Assembly: GCA_040506195.1 (NCBI GenBank)
Contig: JBEVXH010000003.1
Span: 1-64,000 of the forward strand
Reading direction: 5' to 3'
Source: Thiodiazotropha sp040506195
GTDB lineage: Bacteria > Pseudomonadota > Gammaproteobacteria > Chromatiales > Chromatiaceae
DNA length: 64,000 nucleotides
Position numbers and translations under genes: made by a program
Shown: piece after piece, positions 27,346 to 36,208 of the stretch
Numbering within the stretch: the stretch's first letter is position 1
How the letters are laid out: every line of letters starts with the position of its first letter
Notes under the pieces: generated by a model
What the model was told of the DNA's origin: nothing
The model's database searches: none
Seen by the model: only the letters and a program-made list of their open reading frames with translations

Positions 27346-27373
27346 AAAAAAAGGGGGGTTTCCCCCCCTTTTT
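27346..27373 (-). terminator. Strong Rho-independent terminator after the cbb3 structural operon
   Basis: A7-G6-TTT-C7-T5 on the plus strand reads on the minus strand as a G7/C6 stem with an AAA loop and a run of seven T. It lies just downstream of the 41-residue gene at 27393-27518. It therefore ends the ccoN-O-Q-P-small-gene transcript before ccoG. Its symmetry means it can work on both strands. Confidence 0.88.
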
Positions 27374-27392
27374 AAGTCAACGATCTATGTGC

Positions 27393-27518
27393 TTAGCTAT
27401 TGTGCTTTTCGGCGTCACTCTTCATGAGGCTTTTTATCTTAAATGCAAGAAAGACGAAAATAACTATGGCTATAACCACAGTTGCAATCGAACCCCAGAA
27501 TACTGCATCTCCGTTCAT
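27393..27518 (-). CDS. 41-residue single-helix membrane protein in the cbb3 operon
   Basis: ATG at 27518 follows an AGGGGA site and gives MNGDAVFWGSIATVVIAIVI, continuing with a hydrophobic core (FVFLAF), then KIKSLMKSDAEKHNS and TAA at 27393. This is one transmembrane helix with a short charged C-terminus. It lies 100 bp after ccoP and directly before a strong terminator, so it is the last cistron of the oxidase operon. Small single-helix subunits (CcoQ, CcoM) are known for cbb3 oxidases; a separate CcoQ gene is already present, so this may be a CcoM-like or new subunit. The family is not recognised with certainty. Confidence 0.72.
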   Translation of the reverse strand: MNGDAVFWGSIATVVIAIVIFVFLAFKIKSLMKSDAEKHNS

Positions 27519-27618
27519 AGCAATCCCCTAACTCTGTCTAAGGACCCTGCGCTACTTCCTGTTACACAGGGTTATGGTGGAAAAAATGCCTATTCAGTAG
27601 ATAATTATCCAGTCTTAT

Positions 27619-28470
27619 CTACTGACCGCCACCGATCTTGTGTACAAAAACAGCCAGCTTCTTGATGTCATCCGCTGACAATCTATCACCGAATTTCGGC
27701 ATAACGGCTTCACGCGATTTCGGCTCGGTCGCATCGTTCACGCCATACTTGATGGTGTACTTAATGCTTTCCAATAGGCTTTCACCCCCACTAGGCGCAA
27801 AGCGATATATGCCATCGGTCAGGTTTGCCGAACCCAGGACAGCCATACCTTTGCCGTCCATGCCATGACAAGCAATACAGCCCTTTTGGGTAAAGTTGGG
27901 ATCTGACGTCGGATCACCCGCCTCGATTGCCTTTGACAAGCCATCGATTTCAGCATCCGACAAGATCTTGCCATGTGCCGTCATGATGCCTTTTCGACCC
28001 ATAGCGATGGTCTGTTCAATGTTCTCAATGGCTCCACCATAGAGCCAGTCATCGTCAGCGAGCACAGGGAAGCCGGGGCCACCCTGACCACCGCCGCCAT
28101 GACAGGCAGCACAGTTGTCGCCAAACAGTACCTTGGCTGAAGCAACCGCATACTGAGAAAGACCAGGCGCAGCCAAAATCTCCTTGGCCGACATGCCTTT
28201 TATCTTAGTCTCGTGTTCGGCACGGATCGCTTCCACCTCATCGACACCCTTAATGTACTCATCCATCTGAGTCCAGCCCATGAGACCTTTGTTTGACTCA
28301 TGGCCTACTGGCCACATGGGGTAGAGAACACCGTAAACGACCCACCAGATCACCGAGGCCCAGAAGGCCAGCATCCACCAACGCGGTGGGGGATTGGTCA
28401 ACTCCCGGAGGTTGTCGTCCCACACGTGTCCGGTATTGTTTTCACCCGGAAAAGAATTGTTATCCGCCAT
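27619..28470 (-). CDS. ccoP: cbb3 oxidase subunit III (dihaem cytochrome c)
   Basis: This 283-residue protein passes electrons to CcoN. It has an N-terminal helix (RWWMLAFWASVIWWVVYGVLY at about 30-50) followed by two c-type haem sites, CAACH and CIACH, with distal Met candidates (IMTAHG, VMPKFGDRL). The start at 28470 (MADNNSF) overlaps the ccoQ stop by 11 nt behind GGAGAG. An upstream in-frame Met run would overlap further and was rejected. It is third to fourth in the ccoN-O-Q-P order. Confidence 0.95.
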   Translation of the reverse strand: MADNNSFPGENNTGHVWDDNLRELTNPPPRWWMLAFWASVIWWVVYGVLYPMWPVGHESNKGLMGWTQMDEYIKGVDEVEAIRAEHETKIKGMSAKEILAAPGLSQYAVASAKVLFGDNCAACHGGGGQGGPGFPVLADDDWLYGGAIENIEQTIAMGRKGIMTAHGKILSDAEIDGLSKAIEAGDPTSDPNFTQKGCIACHGMDGKGMAVLGSANLTDGIYRFAPSGGESLLESIKYTIKYGVNDATEPKSREAVMPKFGDRLSADDIKKLAVFVHKIGGGQ

Positions 28471-28672
28471 TTTTCTCTCCGCTATCAATTGCATCATCAT
28501 CCATCGGGATAAAGCGGTTCTTCTCCAGCTTGTCCCGGTTTTTCGGACGTAAGGCGTAGAAATAAACGCCTACCATGAGTATGAAGGTGACCACCGTCAT
28601 GATCAGGCCTACCCAATCACTGGTGGTCAAAGCCTCCCAATCAGTTTGAAAATGCTCGATGAAACTACTCAC
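28460..28672 (-). CDS. ccoQ: cbb3 oxidase subunit CcoQ
   Basis: This 70-residue protein begins at a GTG (28672) overlapping the ccoO stop by 8 nt (GTGAGTAG). It has one membrane helix (DWVGLIMTVVTFILMVGVYFY at about 19-39), then the charged ALRPKNRDKLEKNRF and an acidic tail, as in CcoQ. CcoQ stabilises the oxidase complex. Reading frames that extend upstream are inside ccoO and were not used. Confidence 0.88.
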   Translation of the reverse strand: MSSFIEHFQTDWEALTTSDWVGLIMTVVTFILMVGVYFYALRPKNRDKLEKNRFIPMDDDAIDSGEKNGG

Positions 28673-29378
28673 GATAGACCTTGTTCTCGTCAAGCTTTGC
28701 CATGGTCCCCAAGACCTGCAGGTATGCCACCATGGCATCCTCTTCAGTCTTGCCCGCCAGTTCGCCGTTGGCACTGGCGATATCTTCGTCGGTATATGGG
28801 ACACCCAGCAATCTCATAACCGAGAACCGCGCGGCCATATCCTTACCCTCGACTAAATTATCTTTCAGCCATGGATAGTTAGGCATAACAGACTCCGGCA
28901 CAACTGATCGCGGTGCGCGCAGATGCTTGCGTTGCCAGTCATCGGAATACTTACCGCCGAGTCTGGCGAAGTCAGGACCGGTACGCTTGGATCCCCATTG
29001 AAAGGGATGATCGTACATGGATTCTGATGCCAGAGAGTAGTGGCCGTAACGCTCTTTCTCATCACGGAAAGGACGGACCATCTGTGAGTGGCAGGTGTAG
29101 CAACCTTCTCTCTGATAGATGTCGCGCCCCGCCAGCTCAAGAGCGGTATAGGGACGCACGCCGTCACCAGGCTTATGGTCATGGAGCGTCTGACCGGGCT
29201 GACGTTGCCAGACCAGTTCAGGTGCAGCATTGTGCTCCATGGTGGACTTCATAGTAAACAGCGGTACGATCTCGACGATACCGCCCACGGTAAGAGACAA
29301 AGCCAGGATAAGCAGAAGCAACCAAACGTTCTTCTCCATCTTCTCCTGGAAGCCTGTTGATTGGTTTTCATTCGCCAT
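28665..29378 (-). CDS. ccoO: cbb3 oxidase subunit II (monohaem cytochrome c)
   Basis: This 237-residue membrane-anchored cytochrome c has an N-terminal helix (VWLLLLILALSLTVGGIVEIV). The haem site REGCYTCHSQMVRPF is at about 95, and the Met ligand region VMPNYPWL is near 180. It relays electrons from CcoP to CcoN. The ATG follows AAGGGGG, and the gene is 20 bp after ccoN. Length and motifs are normal. Confidence 0.96.
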   Translation of the reverse strand: MANENQSTGFQEKMEKNVWLLLLILALSLTVGGIVEIVPLFTMKSTMEHNAAPELVWQRQPGQTLHDHKPGDGVRPYTALELAGRDIYQREGCYTCHSQMVRPFRDEKERYGHYSLASESMYDHPFQWGSKRTGPDFARLGGKYSDDWQRKHLRAPRSVVPESVMPNYPWLKDNLVEGKDMAARFSVMRLLGVPYTDEDIASANGELAGKTEEDAMVAYLQVLGTMAKLDENKVYRE

Positions 29379-29398
29379 TTTGCGAAACCCCCTTATAA

Positions 29399-30832
29399 TT
29401 AAGCAGTTGCCGCAGCGGTACGTGCTTGCTGCAGGCTACCTTCACTGGATGCTTTAGCAACGGTCATCAGGACGTTGATCAACATCATCAATGCACCAAG
29501 CAGGAAGATCGCACCACCCACCGTACGCATGGCATAGTATGGATGCATGGCCTCAACAGACTCAGCAAAGGTGTAGGCCAGAGTGCCGTACTCATCATAG
29601 GCACGCCACATCAAGCCCTGCATGATACCGGATACCCACATCGCAACGATGTAGATGACCGCACCGATAGTGGCGGTCCAGAAATGCGCGTTGATCAGTT
29701 TCATGGACCACATTTCGGTGTGGAAGGTACGCATCATCAGATGATAGATGGCGCCGATAGCGACCATGGCCACCCAACCCAGGGCACCTGAATGCACATG
29801 ACCGACTGTCCAGTCGGTGTAGTGGGAGAGCGCGTTCACGGTCTTCAGAGACATGACCGGTCCTTCAAAGGTGGACATGGCGTAGAAGGCCAGGGACATG
29901 ATCATGAAACGCAGGATATAGTCTGTACGCAGTTTATCCCAGGCGCCGGAAAGGGTCATCATGCCGTTCACGGCACCACCCCAGGACGGAATGATCATTG
30001 CCAGGGATACCGCAGCACCCAGGGAGCCGGCCCAATCAGGAAGCGCGGTGTATTGCAGATGGTGTGAACCCAGCCATACGTAACCGAACATCAGCGCCCA
30101 AAAGTGGATCACGGAGAGACGGTAGGAGTAGACAGGACGCCCGGCCTGTTTGGGTACGAAGTAGTACATGATACCCAAGAAACCGGCGGTCAGGTAGAAG
30201 CCCACTGCATTATGTCCATACCACCATTGAATCATCGCATCCTGAACGCCAGCAAAGGCTGAATAGGATTTGAACAGGTCAACCGGGACAGCCAGGCTGT
30301 TGACCACGTGGAGGTAGGTGATCATCACCATCATGCCCAGGAAGAACCAGTTGGAGACATAGATATGCGATGTCTTGCGGGTTGCCATGGTCATGATGAA
30401 GTTGAATGAATAGACCAGCCAGACCACGGCGATTGCCAGGTCGATCGGCCACTCCAGCTCAGCGTACTCCTTTGCGGTGGTGATGCCGAGAGGTAGGGTG
30501 ATCACTGCAGAAACGATGATCAGGTTCCAACCCCAAAAAGCGAACCAAGCCAGTTTGTCACTCCATAGCCGAACGCCGCAGGTGCGTTGAACGCTGTAGA
30601 ACGAGGTTGCCATCAGTGCACATCCGCCGAAGGCGAAGATGACAGCATTGGTGTGAAGCGGACGTAGACGCCCGAAAGTGATGTACGGTAAATCGAAGTT
30701 TAGAAACGGCCATGCCAGTTCGGCGGCGATGTAAACACCCACCAATGCGCCTACGACAAGGTAGACTACGGCCATGACGGTAAACCAGCGTACAACTGCG
30801 AAGTTGTATTTCTGCTCGGCTGCGGCGTCCAT
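29399..30832 (-). CDS. ccoN: cbb3-type cytochrome c oxidase subunit I
   Basis: This 477-residue, roughly 12-helix haem-copper oxidase subunit reduces O2 at a high-spin haem-CuB site. Expected ligands are visible: His in LRPLHTNAVIFAFGG, the CuB His in QWWYGHNAVGFYLTAG with the cross-linking Tyr region, the pair in SHHLQYTALPDWA, and the two haem-b His in HYTDWTVGHVHSGALGW. The ATG has a GGGGGG site upstream. It is the first gene of ccoNOQP. The 397-bp leader carries FNR/CRP-like sites. Confidence 0.97.
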   Translation of the reverse strand: MDAAAEQKYNFAVVRWFTVMAVVYLVVGALVGVYIAAELAWPFLNFDLPYITFGRLRPLHTNAVIFAFGGCALMATSFYSVQRTCGVRLWSDKLAWFAFWGWNLIIVSAVITLPLGITTAKEYAELEWPIDLAIAVVWLVYSFNFIMTMATRKTSHIYVSNWFFLGMMVMITYLHVVNSLAVPVDLFKSYSAFAGVQDAMIQWWYGHNAVGFYLTAGFLGIMYYFVPKQAGRPVYSYRLSVIHFWALMFGYVWLGSHHLQYTALPDWAGSLGAAVSLAMIIPSWGGAVNGMMTLSGAWDKLRTDYILRFMIMSLAFYAMSTFEGPVMSLKTVNALSHYTDWTVGHVHSGALGWVAMVAIGAIYHLMMRTFHTEMWSMKLINAHFWTATIGAVIYIVAMWVSGIMQGLMWRAYDEYGTLAYTFAESVEAMHPYYAMRTVGGAIFLLGALMMLINVLMTVAKASSEGSLQQARTAAATA

Positions 30833-30929
30833 GAACCCCCCTCATAAAACTAAATTGAACAAGACTTTAAAATTTGACTTTTCAGAAAAGCCCTACCACT
30901 CCAACTATGTCATATGCCACAATTGCAGC

Positions 30930-30943
30930 GTGACATATATCAC
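30930..30943. promoter_or_regulatory. CRP/FNR-type palindrome upstream of ccoN
   Basis: GTGACATATATCAC has GTGA-N6-TCAC symmetry, the CRP-type half-site arrangement, about 98 bp upstream of the ccoN start. A CRP/FNR-superfamily factor could bind it. The match is to CRP rather than to the FNR consensus. Confidence 0.45.
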
Positions 30944-31047
30944 TCTTAAATGACTCAGATGTCAATACGAACATTAGAAAAATCTAATGACCTACTAACG
31001 AGATAAGGGATTGATGCAAAAAGAAATTTATAGGCTCATCATACAAA

Positions 31048-31061
31048 TTGACATAGATCAA
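31048..31061. promoter_or_regulatory. FNR/Anr box upstream of ccoN
   Basis: TTGACATAGATCAA matches the FNR consensus TTGAT-N4-ATCAA with one change. It lies about 216 bp upstream of ccoN, and the regulator gene at 31230-31973 encodes a four-Cys FNR protein. Low-oxygen induction of cbb3 oxidase by FNR/Anr is well known in Proteobacteria; action at this site is inferred. Confidence 0.7.
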
Positions 31062-31229
31062 CGAAAGTTGAAAAAAACACCATTTTTTTGTTGACCGAGT
31101 GTGGATGATACTAGAAACGAGCTGTTTGGCTCAGTCATCGGAGCAGCCCTGAATGGTAGGATTAGATACAAGCAGTCACACTGTGCTTTCAAACCATCTG
31201 AGAATACATGCTTTCGAAGATGGGATACT

Positions 31230-31973
31230 CTAACGGGAAGCTGCAACCTGCCGCAATCCATCCCAACTGAGCAGCATGAGACTCTGATTCCGCAGTTGGA
31301 TCAATCCCTCTTTCTGAAACCTTGTCAGTACCCGGCTAACCGTTTCCCGAGCAAGGCCAAGATAACTGGCCATATCGCTTCTTGACATGCCCAGATAGAG
31401 CCTATCTCCACCCAGACCACGTAACGAGGTACGCAGCGCCAAGGCGAGGATGAATGCAGCCAGACGCTGATCCGCGTTCTGCCGTATCAATGAGGCGGTC
31501 TGGGAGTGATTCAATGCGACCTCCTTCCCAAGCATTTCGATCAGTGCACGCTGTATGGCCTCGGTAGAGCGTCCGCTTTCAGTCAGCCGGCCAATGTCCA
31601 ATACACATACTGATCCTGCCTCAAGTGCCCGTACAGAGTAGGAATAGTGTTGATTCGCCATCCCCTCGATCCCAATCAAATCACCAGGCAGATAGAAACC
31701 AACGACCCGTTCCTGCCGATTGAGATCGGGTACCATGGCTTTGAATGACCCCGATTTTACGGCATAGACAGCCTTAAACAACTGCTCGGCACCGAACAGC
31801 ATCTCCCCTTTCTTAACCGATTGCCGTCTCAGCAGGATACCGGATGGCACACCGCTACCCGGCTCTGCATACTCCAGAACCTGACACATGGGATCGAGGC
31901 CACATTCTCTGCATGCCACTTCGAGCTGGCCCTCAAGATTTCGGGTATCAATAAGGCAACAAGACTTTTGCAC
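31230..31973 (-). CDS. fnr: FNR/Anr-type oxygen-sensing transcription regulator
   Basis: This 247-residue CRP/FNR protein binds a 4Fe-4S cluster and controls oxygen-responsive genes. Cluster ligands are C21, C24 and C30 (CRECGLDPMC) and C123 (AGSVCVLD), the same spacing as in E. coli FNR. The effector-domain Gly-rich turn is FYLPGDLIGIEG. The helix-turn-helix recognition helix reads LARETVSRVLTRFQ, with the E-x2-SR residues that read TTGA sites. It starts with GTG at 31973 and lacks a clear ribosome-binding site. It precedes ccoN and follows rpoS. Confidence 0.93.
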   Translation of the reverse strand: MQKSCCLIDTRNLEGQLEVACRECGLDPMCQVLEYAEPGSGVPSGILLRRQSVKKGEMLFGAEQLFKAVYAVKSGSFKAMVPDLNRQERVVGFYLPGDLIGIEGMANQHYSYSVRALEAGSVCVLDIGRLTESGRSTEAIQRALIEMLGKEVALNHSQTASLIRQNADQRLAAFILALALRTSLRGLGGDRLYLGMSRSDMASYLGLARETVSRVLTRFQKEGLIQLRNQSLMLLSWDGLRQVAASR

Positions 31974-32024
31974 TGTTCAATTTATGCCGGATTTGAGTTT
32001 ACGGTCACCCCGTCGCGAGGTTCA

Positions 32025-33044
32025 TCACTTAAAAATCGAATCTACCGAAAAACCATCTCTCTCCAGGATATCACGCAGGCGCCTGAGGGCATCCATCTGG
32101 ATCTGTCTGACGCGTTCCCGGGTCACACCGAGTTCATTCGCCACCTGTTCAAGGGTGGAGTTTTCATAGCCGTGAAGACCAAAACGGCGTTCCACCACCT
32201 CTCGCTGTTTGTCGTTGAGTTTACTCAGCCACCGATCGAGATTGGCATTCAGCCCGTCATTCTGGATATCCACCGTCGGATCCATACTCTTCTCATCAGC
32301 AATGGTATCGAGTAATGGTTTGTCGGCATCCTTGCCGAATGGGGTATCCACGGAGGTCACACGCTCATTCAGCCCCAGCATGCGTTTGACTTCATCGATC
32401 GGCCTGTCGAGAAGATCGGCGATCTCCTCTGAACTGGGTTCGTGATCAAGGGTCTGCGCGAGCTTTCTGGCGGCTCGCAGATAGACATTAATCTCTTTCA
32501 CAACATGGATCGGAAGACGGATCGTGCGTGTCTGATTCATGATCGCCCGTTCGATGGTCTGCCGAATCCACCATGTGGCGTAGGTTGAAAATCGGAAACC
32601 CCTTTCAGGATCAAACTTCTCCACTGCCCGAATCAACCCCAGGTTACCCTCCTCGATGAGATCAAGCAGTGCGAGCCCACGATTCATGTAGCGACGAGCT
32701 ATCTTCACTACCAGTCGGAGGTTGCTTTCGATCATGCGTTGCCTTGCTGGCTGATCGCCTTTTTGAGCCAGCCTGGCGTAGTAGACCTCCTCTTCTGCAG
32801 TGAGTAGTTTCGATATCCCTATTTCATTGAGATAGAGCCGGGTGGCATCCATCTGTGCATCGCCCGGTTCAGGTGATTTGATCTTCAAGACATCACTGAT
32901 ATCTTCCTCGGCTTTCTCTTGTGCGATCTCTTCACGCTCATCCGCATCATCAGCATCATCCGACAGGATGACTTCGTCTTCCGCGAGATCATCGATGATC
33001 GGACTATCATCCGAATCATCAGGCTCTACAGGACTTTTACTCAT
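32025..33044 (-). CDS. rpoS: RNA polymerase sigma factor RpoS
   Basis: This 339-residue stationary-phase/general stress sigma-70 factor has an acidic N-terminus. Region 1.2 is DATRLYLNEIGISKLLT. Region 2 is LIRAVEKFDPERGFRFS with YATWWIRQTIERAI, region 3 follows, and region 4.2 is GVTRERVRQIQMDALRRL. The ATG follows GGAGA. The position after nlpD is the classic arrangement in which an rpoS promoter lies inside nlpD. Confidence 0.95.
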   Translation of the reverse strand: MSKSPVEPDDSDDSPIIDDLAEDEVILSDDADDADEREEIAQEKAEEDISDVLKIKSPEPGDAQMDATRLYLNEIGISKLLTAEEEVYYARLAQKGDQPARQRMIESNLRLVVKIARRYMNRGLALLDLIEEGNLGLIRAVEKFDPERGFRFSTYATWWIRQTIERAIMNQTRTIRLPIHVVKEINVYLRAARKLAQTLDHEPSSEEIADLLDRPIDEVKRMLGLNERVTSVDTPFGKDADKPLLDTIADEKSMDPTVDIQNDGLNANLDRWLSKLNDKQREVVERRFGLHGYENSTLEQVANELGVTRERVRQIQMDALRRLRDILERDGFSVDSIFK

Positions 33045-33169
33045 CTCACATCTCCATCAACCAGGACACGCTTGTACCTGAGGCTCATCAGGGTTGTTTT
33101 CACAGCCGTGAATCCATCTCGAAGCATGCCCAAATCACCCTTAGCAAGTGTTACAGCCATCTTATTTAG

Positions 33170-34036
33170 TTATTTACGCGGTAGCAGTGGCAGCGGATTA
33201 ATAGGCTTCCCCTGCTTCCTGACCTCAAAATGCAGCATCGGTTGACCACCTCTGTTTGGTGACCCCATATGCGCCACTATATCGCCTTTGGCCAGTTTAT
33301 CACCCTCTTTGACCAGCAATTTACGATTGTATCCATAGGCACTCAAAAACTCCTGGTCATGTTTGATAATAATGAGATTCCCGTATCCGACCAATCCCCC
33401 GCCAGCATACACCACCTTTCCGGCCTCGGCCGCCCTGACAGGTTGCCCCATATGACCCTGGATTCGGATCCCTTTACGATTCTGATCCGATTTCGAAAAG
33501 GTCTGCACTACTTTACCTTTGGTCGGCCATCTCCAGCTTAACTTGATACGTTTGTTCACCGGTCCCGGTTTTACGGGTTTTGTGACGATCTTGCTCTGCA
33601 GAGGCTTTGTTTGGGTTCTGGCGGTCACCACGCCGGAACCCTTACCAGATAATGGTTTGATACCGGTCGTGTGCTTAGCCTTCGCAGGCGACCGCTCAAC
33701 CTCTGGCATACGTTTTACCCGCCTTGCGCTTGTCTCGGGTGGCTTCAATCGCAAACGCTGTCCGGGATAGATGGCATAATCCGGCCCTTTAATGCCGTTC
33801 CAGGCCGCCAAGGAATTCAAAGACAGATAGTGCCTCCAGGCGATCGAGTAAAGGGTGTCCCCCCCTTGCACCAGATAGTATGTTCGAGACGTTTTGTGAC
33901 GAACCGATGGTGACTGATGCTGTTGTTGACGCCCTGATTCCACCCGATGCGGTGGGGTTGGTGAACGGTTGTAGACAGGCGCACTACCTCTGGACGAACA
34001 GGCGGTTAGGCTGAAAAGCAGGCTCAGCAGCAACAT
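33170..34036 (-). CDS. nlpD: NlpD-like LysM/M23 lipoprotein
   Basis: This is a 288-residue murein hydrolase activator. A hydrophobic start with lipobox LTAC is followed by a LysM domain (YYLVQGGDTLYSIAWRHY and KGPDYAIYPGQRLRL). A basic Pro-rich linker leads to the M23 domain (GKVVQTFSKSDQNRKGIRIQ, GNLIIIKHDQEFLSAYGYN, LHFEVRKQGKPINPLPLL). As in E. coli NlpD, the catalytic zinc residues are incomplete, consistent with a regulatory role for amidases. The ATG at 34036 gives a very short signal peptide with no basic residue, so the true start may be a non-ATG codon slightly upstream. Confidence 0.88.
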   Translation of the reverse strand: MLLLSLLFSLTACSSRGSAPVYNRSPTPPHRVESGRQQQHQSPSVRHKTSRTYYLVQGGDTLYSIAWRHYLSLNSLAAWNGIKGPDYAIYPGQRLRLKPPETSARRVKRMPEVERSPAKAKHTTGIKPLSGKGSGVVTARTQTKPLQSKIVTKPVKPGPVNKRIKLSWRWPTKGKVVQTFSKSDQNRKGIRIQGHMGQPVRAAEAGKVVYAGGGLVGYGNLIIIKHDQEFLSAYGYNRKLLVKEGDKLAKGDIVAHMGSPNRGGQPMLHFEVRKQGKPINPLPLLPRK

Positions 34037-34110
34037 GAGACCGATCGCCCCCAGCAGCAGACATTGGTTTCGGCTTCCGGCAAGCAGCGTTACGATACCT
34101 AACCCCCTGA

Positions 34111-34686
34111 CTATTTGAGATAAATTATCAGCACCAAGAAGGCGATCACCAATATCCAGCCGAGACGATCCACATAGCGATGCAGTACCTTCTCCATGCG
34201 TGCACCGCCCCAAGCCATCAATGCCGCTACCAGAAAGAAACGTGCCCCCCGTCCAATAATTGAAGCGACAACAAAGGGAAGAAAGGCCATGCCGATAACA
34301 CCCGCGGTAATGGTAAATATTTTGTAAGGGATGGGTGAGAACCCTGCCAGGAAAATCGCCCAGAATCCCCACTCGCCAAACCACGCCTTGGTATTCAGAT
34401 AGCCCTCCCAATAACCCAAACTGTGCAACCATGGCTGTACTAAATCGAACGCATACACGCCGATAAGGTAACCGAGCATACCCCCAATGACAGAGGCCAG
34501 GGTGGTCAGACCGGCGAAGAACCAGGCCTGATTTGGCTGCGCCATGCTCATCGGCGCCAACATGACATCCGGGGGAATGGGAAAAAAAGAGGATTCGGCA
34601 AAACTTAAGCCCGCTAGATAGGCAGGGGCATGGGGATGGCGAGACCACTGCATGGTACGGGCATAGAGCGAGGAGAAGAGAGGCAT
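34111..34686 (-). CDS. YqaA-type inner-membrane protein (DedA/SNARE-associated family)
   Basis: This 191-residue protein has about five membrane helices and the family signature FAESSFFPIPPDVMLAPM near residue 30, then GFSPIPYKIFTITAGV at about 115. The DedA-like family is linked to lipid or proton-motive-force maintenance. Its ATG overlaps the pcm stop by one base. Its place between pcm and nlpD is the common gammaproteobacterial order. Confidence 0.87.
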   Translation of the reverse strand: MPLFSSLYARTMQWSRHPHAPAYLAGLSFAESSFFPIPPDVMLAPMSMAQPNQAWFFAGLTTLASVIGGMLGYLIGVYAFDLVQPWLHSLGYWEGYLNTKAWFGEWGFWAIFLAGFSPIPYKIFTITAGVIGMAFLPFVVASIIGRGARFFLVAALMAWGGARMEKVLHRYVDRLGWILVIAFLVLIIYLK

Positions 34687-35345
34687 CAGATCATTCCACC
34701 CATCAATGGCACAAAGTTCGCTGACTCCAAATGTTCCTGCTGAAATCCATCACGTGTCCGTGTAACCCTGACCATGACCTGTCCTTTGCTGCTCTGGATC
34801 GGTATCACCAAGCGGCCTCCCATTGCCAACTGATCTAGGAGTGATTGCGGCAGCCCTATCGGCGCGGCGGTCACCAGTATTGCATCGAAAGGCGCATACT
34901 CCGGCAGACCAATGCCCCCATCACTATGCTTGAGACGAATGTTGCGCAGGCCAAGTTCCCTGAACCTGAGCCGTGCCTGATCAAGCAGCGCCGCTATTCG
35001 CTCGACGCTGTATACCCGGCGCACCAATTGGGCCAGGATGGCGCATTGATAGCCGGATCCGGTACCAATCTCCAGAACCATCTCCGGCGTCTCACCCTCA
35101 AGCAACGCCTCGGTCATGCGTGCGACGGTATAGGGTTGGGATATGGTCTGGCCATGGCCTATGGGTAGGGCCGTCTCTTCATAGGCACGACTGGCCAGTG
35201 CCTCGTCGACAAAGATGTGCCGTGGGGTATTCCGCATCGCCTCCAGCACAGCCTGATGCCGAATCCCCTTTTTGCGCAAGCGATCGATCAAACGCTGCCT
35301 TGTGCGTTGGGAGGTCATGCCGATCCCTTGATGTTCAGGCCGCAT
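34686..35345 (-). CDS. pcm: Protein-L-isoaspartate O-methyltransferase
   Basis: This 219-residue SAM-dependent enzyme repairs isoaspartyl residues in damaged proteins. It has MRNTPRHIFVDEAL, the PIGHGQTISQPYTVARM signature, SAM-binding VLEIGTGSGYQ, and DAILVTAAPIGLP. The ATG at 35345 lies 2 nt after the surE stop. A start further upstream would overlap surE, and a later ATG (MTSQRTRQ) is also possible. surE-pcm is a conserved survival-gene pair upstream of rpoS. Confidence 0.92.
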   Translation of the reverse strand: MRPEHQGIGMTSQRTRQRLIDRLRKKGIRHQAVLEAMRNTPRHIFVDEALASRAYEETALPIGHGQTISQPYTVARMTEALLEGETPEMVLEIGTGSGYQCAILAQLVRRVYSVERIAALLDQARLRFRELGLRNIRLKHSDGGIGLPEYAPFDAILVTAAPIGLPQSLLDQLAMGGRLVIPIQSSKGQVMVRVTRTRDGFQQEHLESANFVPLMGGMI

Positions 35346-35347
35346 GA

Positions 35348-36091
35348 TCACCGCTCGAGCCACTCGCTGACAGTCTGCAAAGCACTGTGACGGGTAAGAT
35401 CGACCTGCAGCGGCGTCACAGAGACATACCCCTCTCTCACTGTATAAAAATCGGTGCCTGGTCCGGCGTCCTGCTCAGCGCCTGCGGGTCCGACCCAATA
35501 GATGGTGTTTCCCCTGGGATCGCTGGTCTTGACCACTGGTTCGGCCTTATGCCTGTGGCCAAGCCGCGTGGAGCGCACCCCCAGCAATCGATCATAGGGA
35601 AGATCGGGAACATTGACATTGAGGATCACATTTTCCGATAACGGAAAACGCACCATCCGGCTGATTAACTCCTCTGCAACACGAGCCGCGGTATCGAAAT
35701 GTTGTGGTTCGTGGGAATTCATGGAGATGGCAATTGCCGGAAAACCCAAAAAGCGACCTTCGGTAGCTGCCGCCACCGTACCGGAATAGAGTACATCGTC
35801 TCCCATATTCGGGCCCGCATTGATACCAGAGACGACCAGATCCGGTTCTTCTTCAAGAAGTCCTGTGATAGCCAGATGGACACAATCCGTCGGTGTACCA
35901 TCCACCCTGATGAAGCCGTTTTCCATGGTACGGGCACGTAGCGGGTTGACCAGGGTCAGAGAGTTGCTGGCACCACTGCGATCCTGATCAGGGGCCACCA
36001 CCACGATATCACCTACCGCCGATAGTTGCCCGGCCAGTATCCGCAGCCCAGGGGCCTGATAACCATCGTCGTTGCTAAGGAGGATTTTCAT
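35348..36091 (-). CDS. surE: 5'/3'-nucleotidase SurE
   Basis: This 247-residue metal-dependent nucleotidase is of the stationary-phase survival family. It has MKILLSNDDGYQAPGL (metal Asp pair), the DRSGASNSLT loop, GTPTDCVHLA and SGINAGPNMGDDVLYSGTVA. The ATG at 36091 begins the canonical SurE N-terminus. The frame stays open well upstream, but that part shows no family similarity. It is the first gene of surE-pcm-yqaA-nlpD-rpoS. Confidence 0.94.
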   Translation of the reverse strand: MKILLSNDDGYQAPGLRILAGQLSAVGDIVVVAPDQDRSGASNSLTLVNPLRARTMENGFIRVDGTPTDCVHLAITGLLEEEPDLVVSGINAGPNMGDDVLYSGTVAAATEGRFLGFPAIAISMNSHEPQHFDTAARVAEELISRMVRFPLSENVILNVNVPDLPYDRLLGVRSTRLGHRHKAEPVVKTSDPRGNTIYWVGPAGAEQDAGPGTDFYTVREGYVSVTPLQVDLTRHSALQTVSEWLER

Positions 36092-36208
36092 ACCGGGCAC
36101 AATATACTGGAAAGTCTCAACCTTCTCATCTCTCCTTTGCACTCGCCGATTGAGATTCCCTTCTGCAGCCCATACCATGGTTACAAAGGCCTGTTGAGTT
36201 GATGGGAT

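Larger units (their letters stand above)
30833..31229. other. ccoN leader region
   Basis: This 397-bp A/T-rich stretch lies between the end of the fnr-like gene and ccoN, both on the minus strand. It holds the two palindromes listed separately. No open frame here looks real. Confidence 0.6.

Noticed and set aside
34037..34648. Upstream extension of nlpD
   Set aside because: The frame is open, but this part overlaps yqaA in another frame and shows no NlpD similarity; the lipobox sets the start near 34036.
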